Shown one piece after another: positions 11,141-22,751 of a stretch of 64,000 nt of DNA. This DNA comes from Codonopsis lanceolata (lineage: Eukaryota > Streptophyta > Magnoliopsida > Asterales > Campanulaceae). Position 1 is the first letter of the stretch, and each line of letters begins with the position of its first letter. The position numbers and the translations under genes are program-made. The stretch spans positions 82,332,295 to 82,396,294 of the forward strand of contig CM028378.1 in NCBI GenBank assembly GCA_013146195.2, written 5' to 3'. A model generated the notes under the pieces. That model searched no databases and was not told where the DNA came from. It was given only the letters and a program-made list of their open reading frames with translations.

Positions 11141-14100
11141 ATGAAAGCTGTTTTCTTTGAAAAACCGAGAATAAGAAAGAAAAATTTTGTTTGTCACTTC
11201 TGTCATAAGCCTGGTCACATACAACCCTTTTGTTTTCTGAAAAAGGCTATGTATGAGGACGAAATAAGACAAGCCTTTTCTGGAAAAACTCAGATGCAGA
11301 ATCGTATGAAGCAGCCAATGCGTCAGCCAATGCAGCAACATTGGCAGTCACATTGGAAGTCTCATCCGAAGGCACATCAGAAAAAAATTCAAAACCACCA
11401 ACCCAAAACTGTTAAACAAATGTGGGTTCCCAAAACTTGTGATGATAAGTGTAAAGCCAAATATTGTGAGCCGTTTGATATATGTCCTGGTGCTACAATG
11501 TCACATGATGAAGTGTGCAATGTTACTTTCACTTCATTAAAATCTCATATTGCTGGATCTTGGTATTTTGACAGTGGGTGTTCTAGACATATGACAGGTT
11601 CAGTTGAGAATTTGAAAGAATATGTGAGTATCAATGGTGGGTCAGTGACCTATGGTGGTGGTGCCAAAGGGAAAATAGTTGGCAAAGGAACATTGAATGT
11701 TGAAGGCCTTCCAAATCTCAAATGTTTACGAATGTTTACCATGTGGAAGGACTTAAGACAAACTTGATCAGTATAAGTCAGTTGTGTGATGATGATCTTC
11801 GGGTAAGGTTTGACAAGAATTCTTGTGAAGTTTTTGATCATACTAACAAATGTCTTCTGACAGGTACAAGATCATCTGATAATTGTTACATGTTCAACAA
11901 TAACCAATCATGTCAAAAAGCAAGTCTTGATGTACACGGATCTTTGGCATCGAAACTTGGTCACATGAGTTTTCGTAAGCTCCATGAGCTTGTGAAACAT
12001 GATCTTTGTTAAAGGTTTACCAAATTTGGAAAAGAATTATTCAAAGGTATGTGGCTGCCAAAAGGTAAACAAACCAAGGCTTCTCATCTTCCCATAACAC
12101 AATGCACCACATCTAGATGCCTAGAGATGATCCACACTGACCTTATGGGTCCCATTGAGGTAGAGAGCCTAGGTAGAAAAAAATACACCTTTGTTTGTGT
12201 GGATGACTTCTCTAGATACACTTGGGTGATATTCTTAAGAGAGAAGTCTGAAACTTTTGAGGCATTCAAAATTTGGTACACCCGTGTGATGAACTTGTAT
12301 GATCTAAAGCTTATTAGAATTAGATCAGATCATGGCACGGAATATGAAAACTCATCCTTTTCTAATTATTGTGCCTCCAATGGCATCTCACATGAATTTT
12401 CTGCTCCCAAAACTCCACAACAAAATGGAGTGGCGGAAAGAAAGAATAGGACATTACAAGAGATGGCTAGGGTGATGTTAACCTCAAAAAATTTGGCTAA
12501 ACGTTTTTGGGCTGAAGCCTTAAATACTGCTTGTCACATTGGAAATAGGGTCTTCTTAAGACCAGGTAGCACAATGACTCCTTACGAAATTTTTCTTGGA
12601 AAGAAACCAACCTTGAAATACTTTCATGTTTTTGGTTGTGTATGCTACCTTCTCAATGATAGAGACCAACTTTCCAAGTTTGATTCTAAGAGTGATAAGT
12701 GTGTTTTCATGGGATATTCTACAAATAGTCGGGCTTAAAGAGTTTTTAATCTACGAACTAAGACTATTATGGAATCCATGAACATTGTTTTTGATGATCT
12801 AACCGATCTTGGTCACAAAAACTGTTGAAGAAGATGTTTCAAGGATCCTAGATTTTGGAGAGTTTGAACCGAAGCGGTGAATCCGGCAATCCAGCAGTAA
12901 TCAGGCAGGTTCGGCGGTGCGATGCAGATGAAGAGATTCAGGATGTGTCACCCAATGTGCTTCCGAATGCAGCTACATCGGAAGTCACATTGGACGTAAT
13001 CTGGCGAAGGAAAGCTGGCGTAGCAGTTCGAATCGGGAAGATTTTCGGTCAGTCGGTGAGCAGAAATTGATATTCCAAGCAAGATCCAGAAAAACCATCC
13101 TTTCACTCAAATCATAGGTAACGTACAGGATGGTGTGTCAACAAGAAGGAAAGGTAAAGTGGATTATAAGAAACTTGCATGCATGTCCACACTTGAATTT
13201 GATGAAATACATGCTTCTTGTTTTGTTTCCACTATTGAACCTAAAAATGTACAAGAGGCTCTTAAGGATGAAAGTTGGATAAATGCCATGCAAGAGGAAC
13301 TAGATCAATTCACAAAAAATGATGTTTGGTATCTAGTTCCCAGACCCACTTCAATAAATGTTATTGGAACAAAATGGATTTTCAAAAACAAAACAAATGA
13401 AGTGGGAGAGATAATAAGAAATAAAGCTAGACTTGTGGCTCAAGGGTATACACAGGTTGAGGGGGTGGATTTTGATGAAACCTTTGCTCCTGTAGCCCGC
13501 ATTGAGTCCATTCGTTTGCTTCTTGCCATTGCTTGTTTTCTTGACATAACTCTTCAACAAATGGATGTGAAGAGTGCATTCTTAAATGGCATTCTTGAAG
13601 AAGAAGTTTTCGTTGAACAACCAAAAGGGTTTGAGGACCCCCATAAACCCAGTCATGTGTTTAAATTGAAAAAGGCCTTGTATGGCCTCAAACAAGCTCC
13701 TAGAGCTTGGTATGGGAGGCTTACAGATCACCTTTTACAAAGTGGGTTTAGAAGGGGAGAGGTGGATAAAACACTGTTTATTCAAAATCAAGACAAACAC
13801 ATTTTGATTGCTCAAATCTATGTTGATGATATTGTGTTTGGATCCACCTCCAAGTCCTTGGAAAAAGAGTTTGTTAATTGCATGACTTCCACATTTGAGA
13901 TGAGTATGGTTGGGGAGTTGACCTATTTTTTAGGAATTCAGATTAAGCAATCACATGAAGGGATGTTCATATCTCAAGCCAAGTATGCTCTTAACTTGGT
14001 GAAGAAATTCAATCTTGAGAATGGAAAACATAAGAAAACCCCTATGGGTACATCCAATAAACTCAATAAAGATGAAAAATCTGAAAGTGTTGACCCTACC

Positions 14101-14752
14101 TTATATAGAAGCATGATTGGAAGTCTGTTGTATTTAACTGCCACCCGTCCAGATATCATGTACAGTGTGTGTTTGTGTGCTAGGTATCAAGCAAACCCCA
14201 AAGTCTCTCACTTAAAAGCCGTTAAAAGAATAATTCGATATGTTGGTGAGACTTATGGCATGGGTTTGTGGTATACTAAACACACTAACACCAATCTTGT
14301 TGGGTTTAGTGATCTGGGCTGGCAGTGTTGATGACATGAGAAGTACATCGGTGGATGTTTTTATCGGGAAATAATCGATTTCATGGTTTAGTAAGAAACA
14401 AAATTGTGTAGCCCTATCAACAGCTGAATCTGAGTATATAGCTGCTGGTAGTGGTTGTACACAACTTTTGTGGATGAAACAAATGATCAAAGATTATGGT
14501 TTACACAGTAATATATTAACCATGTATTGTGACAACACAAGTGCAATAAGCATAGCTAAGAATCCTGTTCAACACTCTAGAACCAAGCACATAGACATAA
14601 GACACCATTTCATTAGAGACTTGGTTGAACAAGGCATTGTTTGCATTGAACATGTGGGAACAGAAAACCAATTGGCTGATATTTTCACAAAGAGTCTAGA
14701 TTTTGAGAGATTCATAAATCTTAGGAAATCTCTCGGTATGTGTGCCATGTAA
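11141..14752 (+). pseudogene. Copia pol: protease, integrase, RT, RNase H (broken)
   Basis: A second zinc knuckle CX2CX4HX4C is encoded at 11192-11233. The retropepsin motif DSG lies at 11570, inside WYFDSGCSRHMTG. The pre-integrase segment (LGHMSFRKLHELVKH) is followed by the integrase core with its acidic triad: D at 12139, D at 12328 and E at 12436. The RT follows, with WIFK, 'QMDVKSAFLNG', 'ALYGLKQAPRAWY' and the catalytic YVDD at 13818-13829. RNase H carries 'STAESEYIA' and ends with TAA-flanked ...GMCAM at 14752. Breaks: a short duplication and frameshift near 11722-11740, a one-base insertion near 12005 compensated near 12060, a stop at about 12736 that ends the integrase frame, a degenerate linker 12780-13130, and a frameshift near 14325. 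All catalytic residues noted are still present. Confidence 0.92.
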
Positions 14753-16055
14753 TCCCTCACTTGTCTAATAATAATAATAATAAAAAAAAAATAGGCATCT
14801 TGCATTGTTTTTAGGGGGGCACACTAGTTTCACTCTGTATGCTTTAGTACCTTTGTTTGATTGTCTTGGTTATACATTCAATATGTATTGTGATCTTGTT
14901 GCTCAAATTCTTCTCACCATCTCCCTAAGAAGTTGTATTGAAATTGAAAAATTTTTGAACCACAAAGGAAAGAGCTACCTTTTGAAATTTTTGGGATGTT
15001 GCAATTTGTCAATGTACTATGGAGTTTAGACTTTCATGGGTTGATCTTGACTAAATTGACTCCCTTTAATTGACAAAGTGTGAAAGCTACCTAACGGAAA
15101 AGAGCTACCTATGGACAAGGTTGTGGCATCTTTCTTTTGGAACTGTGAATCCTCGGATTTCATGGGTTGATCAATAAGTTAAGTTGCTACCCTTGGTAAA
15201 TAGTGTGAAAGGTTCCTAGTGGTGTTTGCTGAATTAGCTTGAAATAAAGTAAAGCTATTCTCGTAGGGAAATAAAGTACCTATTGTGATTATGGGAGTAT
15301 ATGTGTTAATTTGGTGAAGAAAAGATGAGAATTTGGACATAAAATCACAATTTTGGCGAATGTGTTTTCCAATGCAGCTACATTGGGAACTACATTCAGA
15401 TGATCTAGACATATCACATGTGTGTGTTTGCATTCTTTCATTTGTTTATTTCTTATGCACATGTTAGGCATGTTTTCTAGGTCATATAGTTGTTGAATAT
15501 CAGCCCCTTAAGTTTCTGTTCAACTAATTAGTGCACTTTTGCTTCATTGTTCACAAAGTCAATATTTTATGTGGTTGTCTAATCTGTTGTGTTCTTCATG
15601 AGGATCTGGTAATTATTTGTGTTTGGCAAACTTGTGTGATTACAATTTTGGTTAAGTATGAATTGTGCATTCTTAAAATACTTGATCAATTTTGTACAAT
15701 TCAAAATTTTTTGAAATCAGATATTGGTTGTTGGTTTACTTCATTACATTCTCCATATATTTCTCATGATCATAACAACAGATTTTTATCATATTTCTAT
15801 TGGAGGTTAGCATTTGATTTTTATCCAAATCTTTGAAATTTGATTTTTTGTTTTAAGTCTCCCCACCTTCTCTCACATTAATGACTCAACGGCTAATTGA
15901 GTTTAGTGGAGTATTAGTGCTAATTTTGCAGAGAAACAGGTCACAATTCACAAAAGCTATCTCTCTCATATTCCGGCGATCAAATCCAGCTTTCCCTCAT
16001 CTTCCGAATCCAGTTTCTCTCTTCATCTCATTCTTTCTCCATCTAAGAATCTTCA
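14753..16055 (+). other. Spacer between pol and the envelope-position ORF
   Basis: Contains a short TAA run (14768-14782), a G-tract resembling a polypurine tract (ttaggggggc, 14811-14820), and two copies of 'ttcatgggttgatc' at about 15034 and 15162. One copy of the element's palindromic motif lies at 15368-15398. Frames at 14805-15029 and 15531-15836 show no domain. In sireviruses this segment often holds several PPT-like tracts and splice signals; splicing here is not demonstrable by eye. Confidence 0.6.
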
Positions 16056-17997
16056 ATGGCCTCTTCCTCGTCAATTCCTAACTCTTCAAGAACAGAATCA
16101 CCCGCTGATGTAGCCTTCAATGAAGCTACATCCAGCCCCCTTTCATCACCAGAAAATCCAGCCACCGCAATGATAGTGGCTCAGTCTTTTCCCGAACCTC
16201 TGACAATAATCCTTCCAGGCGAAAAGGGTAATGCAATCGATGTAGACAATCCTGGGGATCTTTCTGGATTTTCTCCAATCGGTAACCCTAGCACTCGTAA
16301 ATCAAAGAGGCTTCGTGGTATACCATCCAATTATGAGAACCCAAGTGTAGCTGATGTCCAAGCAGCCAAGAAACACAAGATTGCCAAAGGTATTTTTGAA
16401 GAATCGGTGGAAATTGAAAGCGACCCAGAAGACGAAGATTTCATCCCGCCGACTGGCTCGACTCCTTCTGTTCAAGAGCCCTCATCTCCCGGCTTCTCCA
16501 AAATTACTCTCGGTGAAATCAGGGATGATGATTATCCCATTCCTTCACCTCACATTGTATTCCCAGCAGATTCATCTCCACAACCAGGAAAAACCCCGGC
16601 TGTTGAAGTAAGCTCGCCCTCTGCCTCAAATGCTGAAATTAATCCTTCTGATGAAGAAGATACTCTGGCTGAGTATCTTGTCAAGCTGAAGAAGGTATCT
16701 TCTTCCCGTCGGTCCATCTCTACCTCGGCCGAAGCTATACCCGACCCAGTTCATCGACTTTGATGGCAGTTCGATAAGAACTTTGAAAGCAAAGAGGCAA
16801 CTCTAATGCCGGTGAAGATTCGGAAGAAATACATTCGTTTTACACGAAGTAGGCTTCTTTGGTACCAATGTTGCAACCAATCTTTGCAACATCCAAACGT
16901 TCTAAGTCAATGGGTACCCCTTTCTCTCTAAAGTTTGTCTCTAAACCTTCTTCAGTTAGGTATAATACTTCTAAAAATATTGTAGATGAACGAAATATTT
17001 TGTCCTTTGAACTGCATGCATATAATCTTACCTCATTTTTCACTGATAGAGGATTACTGGACACTATTTCGTCAGCTACACCCTATTTTAGAGTGTTAAT
17101 CTATGAATTTTATGCCAACATTGAGAAAAGAATCTGCTCCCCTTCTGATGCACGCTTTGAGAGAGTCTTTGTTAGAGGAAAGTGGTATAAATTTTCTCCT
17201 TCCATCATAAACTCTATTCTAAACACACCAGAATCTGGACCGTTTGAAATGGACATTGATCTGAATTCTTGTGTTTTTGAGATGTCTAGTGGCAAGTTGT
17301 CTAAATGGCCTGGTAAAGGCACTTCTCTTGGTACCTCCCAACTCTCCTCACTTTATGCCTTCCTTCATAAAGTCTGTTGTGCAAACTGGTCTCCCACAAC
17401 CAATTCCAATACCATTACTGAGGAACATGCTAAGGTTCTTTATCTAATTGGAACTCATGCCCCGTTTGATTTTGGGTATTATGTTTTTCGAAAAATCTCT
17501 TCCATGGCTGAAACTGAAGGAGACAAAAGGTCTCTAATCTTCCCATCTCTAATTTATAAAATTCTAGTGTCTCAGGGCTACTCTCCTCTACCTTCTACAA
17601 GATTGTCACCCCTTCTTGAACCCCTTCATATTTCTACAAAATTATTAAGGGGTGATAGGGTTGTTAATTTGCCTCTGATTCATGCTTATGTCCCTACAAC
17701 TCTGCTCCTGGTCCTTCACAACAAACTGTCTCTCCTTCAGTACATGTTCCCCCTAATGTTTCATCTAATGTTACAACATCAGTCATGACTGCACATCCAA
17801 CAGCCCCAATATCTGTTGCCTTTGTAACTGCACAGCTGCAAATGGTTCAATCTCAGTTAGCTATTCTGACTGCTCAGTCTTCTCTTCTCACCACTTTAGC
17901 TGCCCAGTACACAGCCTGGTTAGCTCTTAATTCTGGCCAAATAGGGGGTGAAGATGCAAGTGTTCCTGATGCAAGTGTTCCCGCCTCTCTGCACTGA
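16056..17997 (+). pseudogene. Envelope-position ORF of sirevirus-like element (broken)
   Basis: Third ORF, located where sireviruses carry their so-called envelope-like gene. The start is ATG at 16056 (MASSSSIPNSS). The first 235 residues are Ser/Pro/acidic-rich with a basic patch 'RKSKRLR' that could be a nuclear signal. After a frameshift near 16760 and a stop near 16848, a globular domain follows (16859-17640) with the family-like motif 'VRGKWYKFSPSIIN'. A further frameshift near 17690 leads to a Gln/Ala-rich helical tail ending at 17997. The domain resembles the 'putative plant transposon protein' / envelope-like family. I see no clear signal peptide or membrane anchor, so a true envelope role is unsupported. 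Peptide-level copies of the NVxxNxxTS motif occur near both ends. Confidence 0.7.
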
Positions 17998-18299
17998 TGC
18001 AAGTGTTCGATCCCGAAAACTGAATTTGTGTAATCTATGGCTCTCACATTTTTCATAGTTGACATCTTATGTCTTTGAAATCTTGGGATGTTGTTTGTTC
18101 TGAACATTTACATTGCTCCTTGGTTTGTAATCTGTAACTATAAACAATGCTTATGGTTTGTCTATGTCTGGTTATTCATGATGTCATGTTTAGGGGGTGT
18201 TTATCATATCTAAATCTTTGCAGGAAATCTTTGGCTATTGGTCTTGGTAACACTTGTTTTGTACGTATTTGACCAGAAATGTTCAACAAATGGAGTGAT

Positions 18300-19172
18300 T
18301 GTAAGGGTAAAATAGGCAAGGCCTATTTTATCTTGTTTTCACTTTCTTGGTCAAAGTAGGTTTTTTAAATTAGTTAATGTTAATTTAGGACTTAGAATTT
18401 TGTGTTAGATTTAGTTTAGTTTATTTTTGGTAGCAAAATCTCTTTGTAGATTTCGGCTACACTTTTTAGTAACTAAATCTTGGCAAGTATCTTAGTTAAA
18501 CCAAGATTTTGACATTCATCATATCTGGTAAGAAAATCTTGCATGTTTGGAAAGTAGCTAATTTTTCCTTCTAAGTACTAATCCTTTTCCTTGTAGAATG
18601 TGGTATCCTTTGCCGTGGTTTTGTAGGGGTTGCCGCATATATATTGAAAGCTGGAATACGGGTGTGATATAGAGCTTATGAGAAAGAATTAAGGCAAGAA
18701 GTCTGAGAGTCAATAGCATAATATACAGAGCCAGTTTTTGCCGAGCAGAACATCTATCGTCGTCCGCCAATGTTGCAACATTGACAAAGAACAACGCTTT
18801 TCGAAAACTGTTTTTTGTGCTTCCTGTTCTTGTTTATAAGGAAGCTGTGTTTGTTTATTTCCCACGTTTTTGTTTAGCTGTTTTATGTGGGATTTTATTC
18901 TCCAAGATACACTGTCTTGTGAGAATTTTTTTGCTAGAGATTTCACTAAGTTTATTCCGTGTAAAACTTTGATATTTTTAGTGAAATTTGTGTGGCCTTG
19001 AGGCTTGGTCTACAAGTATTAATCTTGTAGATTGTTTTTGGTAAAAACTTGATCTTTATCCTTCTGTTTGGTGTTGTGACAGACTTTAAACTTCCGCTGC
19101 TATTATTTGCTGTGTCATTGTGTTTGCCATTGTAGCTTCAATCACAGCTACATTGGTAATCACATTGACTAT
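18300..19172 (+). repeat. 3' LTR of the sirevirus-like element, 3' truncated
   Basis: Starts TGTAAGGGTAAAATAGG and matches the 5' LTR up to 'cacattgact'. The final 30 or so bases of the 5' LTR are missing and the sequence switches directly to Harbinger transposase coding DNA. The region 17998-18299 before it is 3' untranslated sequence with a G-tract (tttagggggtg) near 18190. Confidence 0.85.
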
Positions 19173-20156
19173 TGCCCAACGAGATTGGAGGACTTCGAAC
19201 ACTCGCTCAACATCATTTCTTGCAGCCTCTTGTATTTGTTTGAACTTTATCATTTTTTTCGAATATTTTAGGATAAAGCTTTTGACAAATGAAGCTAAAG
19301 CTTTTAGATATTATCTACAAATGAAGCTCATAGATATTATCTACTATTGTGTGTCATTTACCGTAAACTAAACTTGAGGAGAGTGTCCTTGCAATACATC
19401 GCTGAACAATGGATATTTGAGCACATTAATGTCATTGTTAGAACCTGTAACGCCGAAAAATGCATGTCATATCCAAAAGTCTTGACAAGCGACCGCTTCT
19501 AGTATTATTCTTGAAACCCCTTGATCTCCTCGGGTAAATTGACATTTCCATGCAACTAGACAATTTTTCCATGGTCAATGCATGCAGTCAATGCTTCCTA
19601 ACATACCAGGAAAACCATGGACTAACATCGTGTAGAAAACCATGGACCTGAAGTAAGTGTTGGACGCCGTGAGCATTGGGTCTTCTCAAATATACACTTC
19701 CAAATACCTCAACCACAGATCGACAAAATTTCATTAGACAATTGATTGCAATGGTTTCACCAATTCGCATATACTCGTCATAATGATCGGTAGGCGTGTC
19801 ATATGACAACTGACGAATAGCAGTAGTACATTTTTGCAAGGGGGAAAGTCCCTTTCTACTGGTTCGGTCAACCCTTATCTGAAAATACTCTATATGATTT
19901 AAAAGGGCTTCTACAATTCGAAGGAATAACTCCTTACTCATTCGATACATTCTTCATTCGAAAATTTGATCTATGTAACCGGCTCATTGGAGAAATAAAG
20001 TCTTTTATGTCTTTTATGTCCACTTTCGTTATCGATTTATGTATCGCATTTACTTGACTGGGGCTTCGCTTCTTCTTCCTTCATTTTCATTTCCATAATC
20101 ATCATCATCATTTTTTCACTTGAATCGTCATCATCACACAGTGATTGAAAAGACAT
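19173..20156 (-). pseudogene. Harbinger-type transposase (HARBI1/ALP1-like)
   Basis: DDE-type nuclease that would cut and rejoin the element with 3-bp TTA targets. The start is taken at the ATG at 20156 (minus), followed by an acidic Met/Glu-rich leader. Clear family blocks: 'RMSKELFLRIVEAL', 'GLSPLQKCTTAIRQL', 'DEYMRIGETIAINCL' and 'FGSVYLRRPN' at 19660-19950, then 'HGFPGMLGSIDCMH', which contains the first catalytic Asp, and 'EAARNDVERVFEVLQSRW' at the very end near 19180. Several stops and frameshifts (for example after the IDCMH motif and before the C-terminal block) disable it. A TATA-like box lies upstream near 20220. The extreme C-terminus is missing. Confidence 0.85.
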
Positions 20157-20482
20157 TTTTAGTGTAGAGAGATATGTGTCGAGGTTGTGGTTGGAGAAAA
20201 TATAGAGTCTCAATCCTCTTATATATAGACCTCTTATAACAGCTAGTTTTTACAACGGTTAGTTTTTGTAATGACTAGTTTCTTTCACACAATTAAAAAT
20301 TACATAACTTCAAAAATATTACATGTGTTACGTGAAGAAATAAAATACATTAATTAAAATATTACATAAACTTATAATACAACAATTAGAAACTTCATAA
20401 ATTAAAATTATAAAACTTAAACTAGGGAATATTTCGAATCACAAATGTGTTGATGCATTTGCAGTTACTCATTCGTCATGCC

Positions 20483-21628
20483 ACTAGTATATATCCTTAA
20501 AGAGGATTTCATAATTCAACGCAGTTGTCACTTCCTCGAGTGCTAAAACCTTTCTTTCTTCAATTTCACGATGCTTATCCCATAAATCGACACTTTTGAA
20601 TTCATTTTTCTCGGCGATTTTTGCTTTCCCTTTCCTCTTTGCCACCTTTTGACCAATTAGGCGGACTTCAACTTCAATGTCTTCGATGTTGATGCTCGTA
20701 TGTGCATCAGATGATGAAGTGAATGTTCCCGATTCAGATATCTTTGTCCTTTTAGAGGAATGTTCACTTGATTTCCCACCTTTCCACTATGGCTCATCTT
20801 TCACCATTAGCCATTCATGCTCGTATTTGAAATGTTTTTTACTTACCGAGTAATAAAGACCACGTGTAGTTTCTTTCACTTGGTCATCGGACCACCCATT
20901 ATAATGTTAATCTCTAACTTGGATGAAAAATTGGTTAAATTGATTAACCATTTGAGTAATTATGTACCAATGCAACTTCAAGACGTTCAACTTCCTTCGA
21001 ATTCCCGTCTTTCGATTGCTGTTGTAGTACTCGGTGATTCGTTTTCAAAACTCCTTATCATGTTGAGAGTTCTCCTTCACGCTATCTGTCGAAATAACGA
21101 GCCAAGCACTTACAAGCATTTTATCATCTTCAATGATCCACTTTGTTTTTTACATGTCTTTTGTTTCATTGTCCGCTTCATCATCAAAAATAATGTTTTC
21201 CAACCCTTCGCGGGTAGAAAATGGTGAAATTACAAACTTACCGACACTATCCCTTCTTGTATCAACTGGCGTTGAATTTCCAATACCATAGTCATCGGTT
21301 TATAAGAACCGAATGTATATTGATTTGCCATAGCCAGGTTAAAATATTCATGTTGCGAATATATGGGAAATTGCGAATACGAAGGATAGGAAAGATTTGG
21401 AACATTTGAGATACCTTGATAATTTGGATAATAAAAATTTGAATAACAAAAATTTGGCTGAATTTGAAAATTTGGTGGAGCTTGAAAATTTGGCGGAGCT
21501 TGAACATTTGGTGGAGCTTGGATGTTCGGTGGAGCTTGAAAATGCAGATAAGCTGGAAATTTTGGCAGACCTTGAAAATTTGGAGTAGTTTTGGCGTTTG
21601 CAAAATCTTCGACATTAGAAGAGTTCAA
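20483..21628 (-). pseudogene. Myb/SANT-like ORF of the Harbinger element
   Basis: Second protein of plant PIF/Harbinger elements, thought to bind the termini and help import the transposase. It starts MNSSNVEDFANAKT at 21628. The N-terminal 100 or so residues are a Pro/Asn/Phe/Tyr-rich repeat (QAPPNF units). In later frames the SANT-like part is readable (KTKWIIEDDKMLVSAW), then a segment with 'YEHEWLMVKDEP', a Ser-rich basic tail and a stop at 20483. Multiple frameshifts and stops between 20750 and 21230 make it a pseudogene. Both element genes point the same way. Confidence 0.75.
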
Positions 21629-22063
21629 TAAATTTGTAAAAAAATTGTTATCTATAAGAAAATAAGTGTAAAGAAGAATTTGTATAGTTTAATGAGAATG
21701 AGATAGTATAGAAGTAATGTATGTTTGAAAAAATGTACTTTTTTTTTTTTTTTGCAAACCTATTTATAGGAGAACTTATAGAATAAATTTAAAAAATATA
21801 TATATAATAAAAAAACTAAAAATCGTCATAAAAAAACAGCCATTATTTTGTATTCTTCAAATAAAATAAAAAAGGTAAAGTCTTCATTCCAGTCGTTGCA
21901 CTGTGTGTGACCTCAGTAATGACCTAACATCAACTGGTTAAAAACCTTCAACCTTTTGAAGAAAGCAACAACTGAAGTGGAGGTGTTTAATGTCATCAAC
22001 CTTTTGATAAATGTTAATAAAAAAATATCAATCTTTTCTTTCAAGCCGTTGGAGCTGCTCTAA

Positions 22064-22360
22064 GCCCACCGTACTCCGACAACGATTGTGGGTTGTTGTG
22101 GGGTACATAATTGAAGGTGAGGAAAATGGTGGTGTTGTTGGGCGTTTGAAATCTCTTGTATCACATAATTTACCCATTACTATGTCACCAAGAAAAATTG
22201 AAAATGAGTCATATTACTTGGTGACACATGAAGGGTACGCTATGTAGGCCCGGTTATGCGCAGGTTCAACATGACCGTTGAATAGGGCCCTCAAATTAAA
22301 AGGGGCCTAATGTGTAGGTCAACTTTATTGATATATATGTAAGAAATATAACATAGGAAA

Positions 22361-22421
<61 letters not shown>

Positions 22422-22751
22422 CATACATGAATCACAGAATATAAGAAACAATTAAAATTGTTACTGCTTTGATGTGAACTAGACTGGAAGTTTGCTGGTG
22501 TACCAAAGGCTTTGTGAAGTTTGTTGTAGAATTGAGGTCAACTAAGCGGTCAACTGAGCTGGTAATCAAGACTGTATTGATTCTGCCATCAATCACAGTA
22601 ATGAATATTGGAGTTACGACATTCGTGTCTGTATGACACATTCACACATGAGTACGGTATCCCGAAGGCTAAATTTGATCATCATTTTACTCTTTACAAA
22701 CTTACCCTTACCGTACTTCCAACTTTCAACACCACACTTTAATAAATCATA
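22064..22751. other. No gene; GT and TA microsatellites
   Basis: (TG)n at about 22362-22404 passes directly into (TA)n to about 22420. Flanking small frames have no recognisable domain. Confidence 0.7.

Larger units (their letters stand above)
8544..19172 (+). mobile_element. Sirevirus-like Copia retrotransposon, 10.6 kb
   Basis: Order on the + strand: 5' LTR (8544-9461), initiator-Met tRNA PBS (9464-9475), gag, pol in Copia order (protease, integrase, RT, RNase H), a 1.3-kb spacer, an envelope-position ORF, and a 3' LTR (18300-19172). The extra ORF after pol, two zinc knuckles around the gag/pol junction, extra PPT-like tracts (14811-14820 and near 18190) and the roughly 10-kb size match the sirevirus lineage of plant Copia elements. 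All three ORFs carry frameshifts or stops, so this copy is dead as read. The 3' LTR lacks its last 30 or so bases and is fused to a Harbinger element. The 5-bp left flank is TAACC; the right flank is lost. Confidence 0.9.
19173..22060 (-). mobile_element. PIF/Harbinger transposon, 3' end missing
   Basis: Two minus-strand pseudogenes typical of plant Harbinger elements lie in tandem: a Myb/SANT-like protein (20483-21628) and the transposase (19173-20156). The right terminus at about 22040-22060 reads, on the minus strand, agagcagctccaacgg and is followed by TAA at 22061-22063, a plausible half of a 3-bp TTA/TAA target duplication. The left end is gone, cut by the junction with the Copia LTR at 19172/19173. 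The retained part ends inside the transposase C-terminus. Confidence 0.8.
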
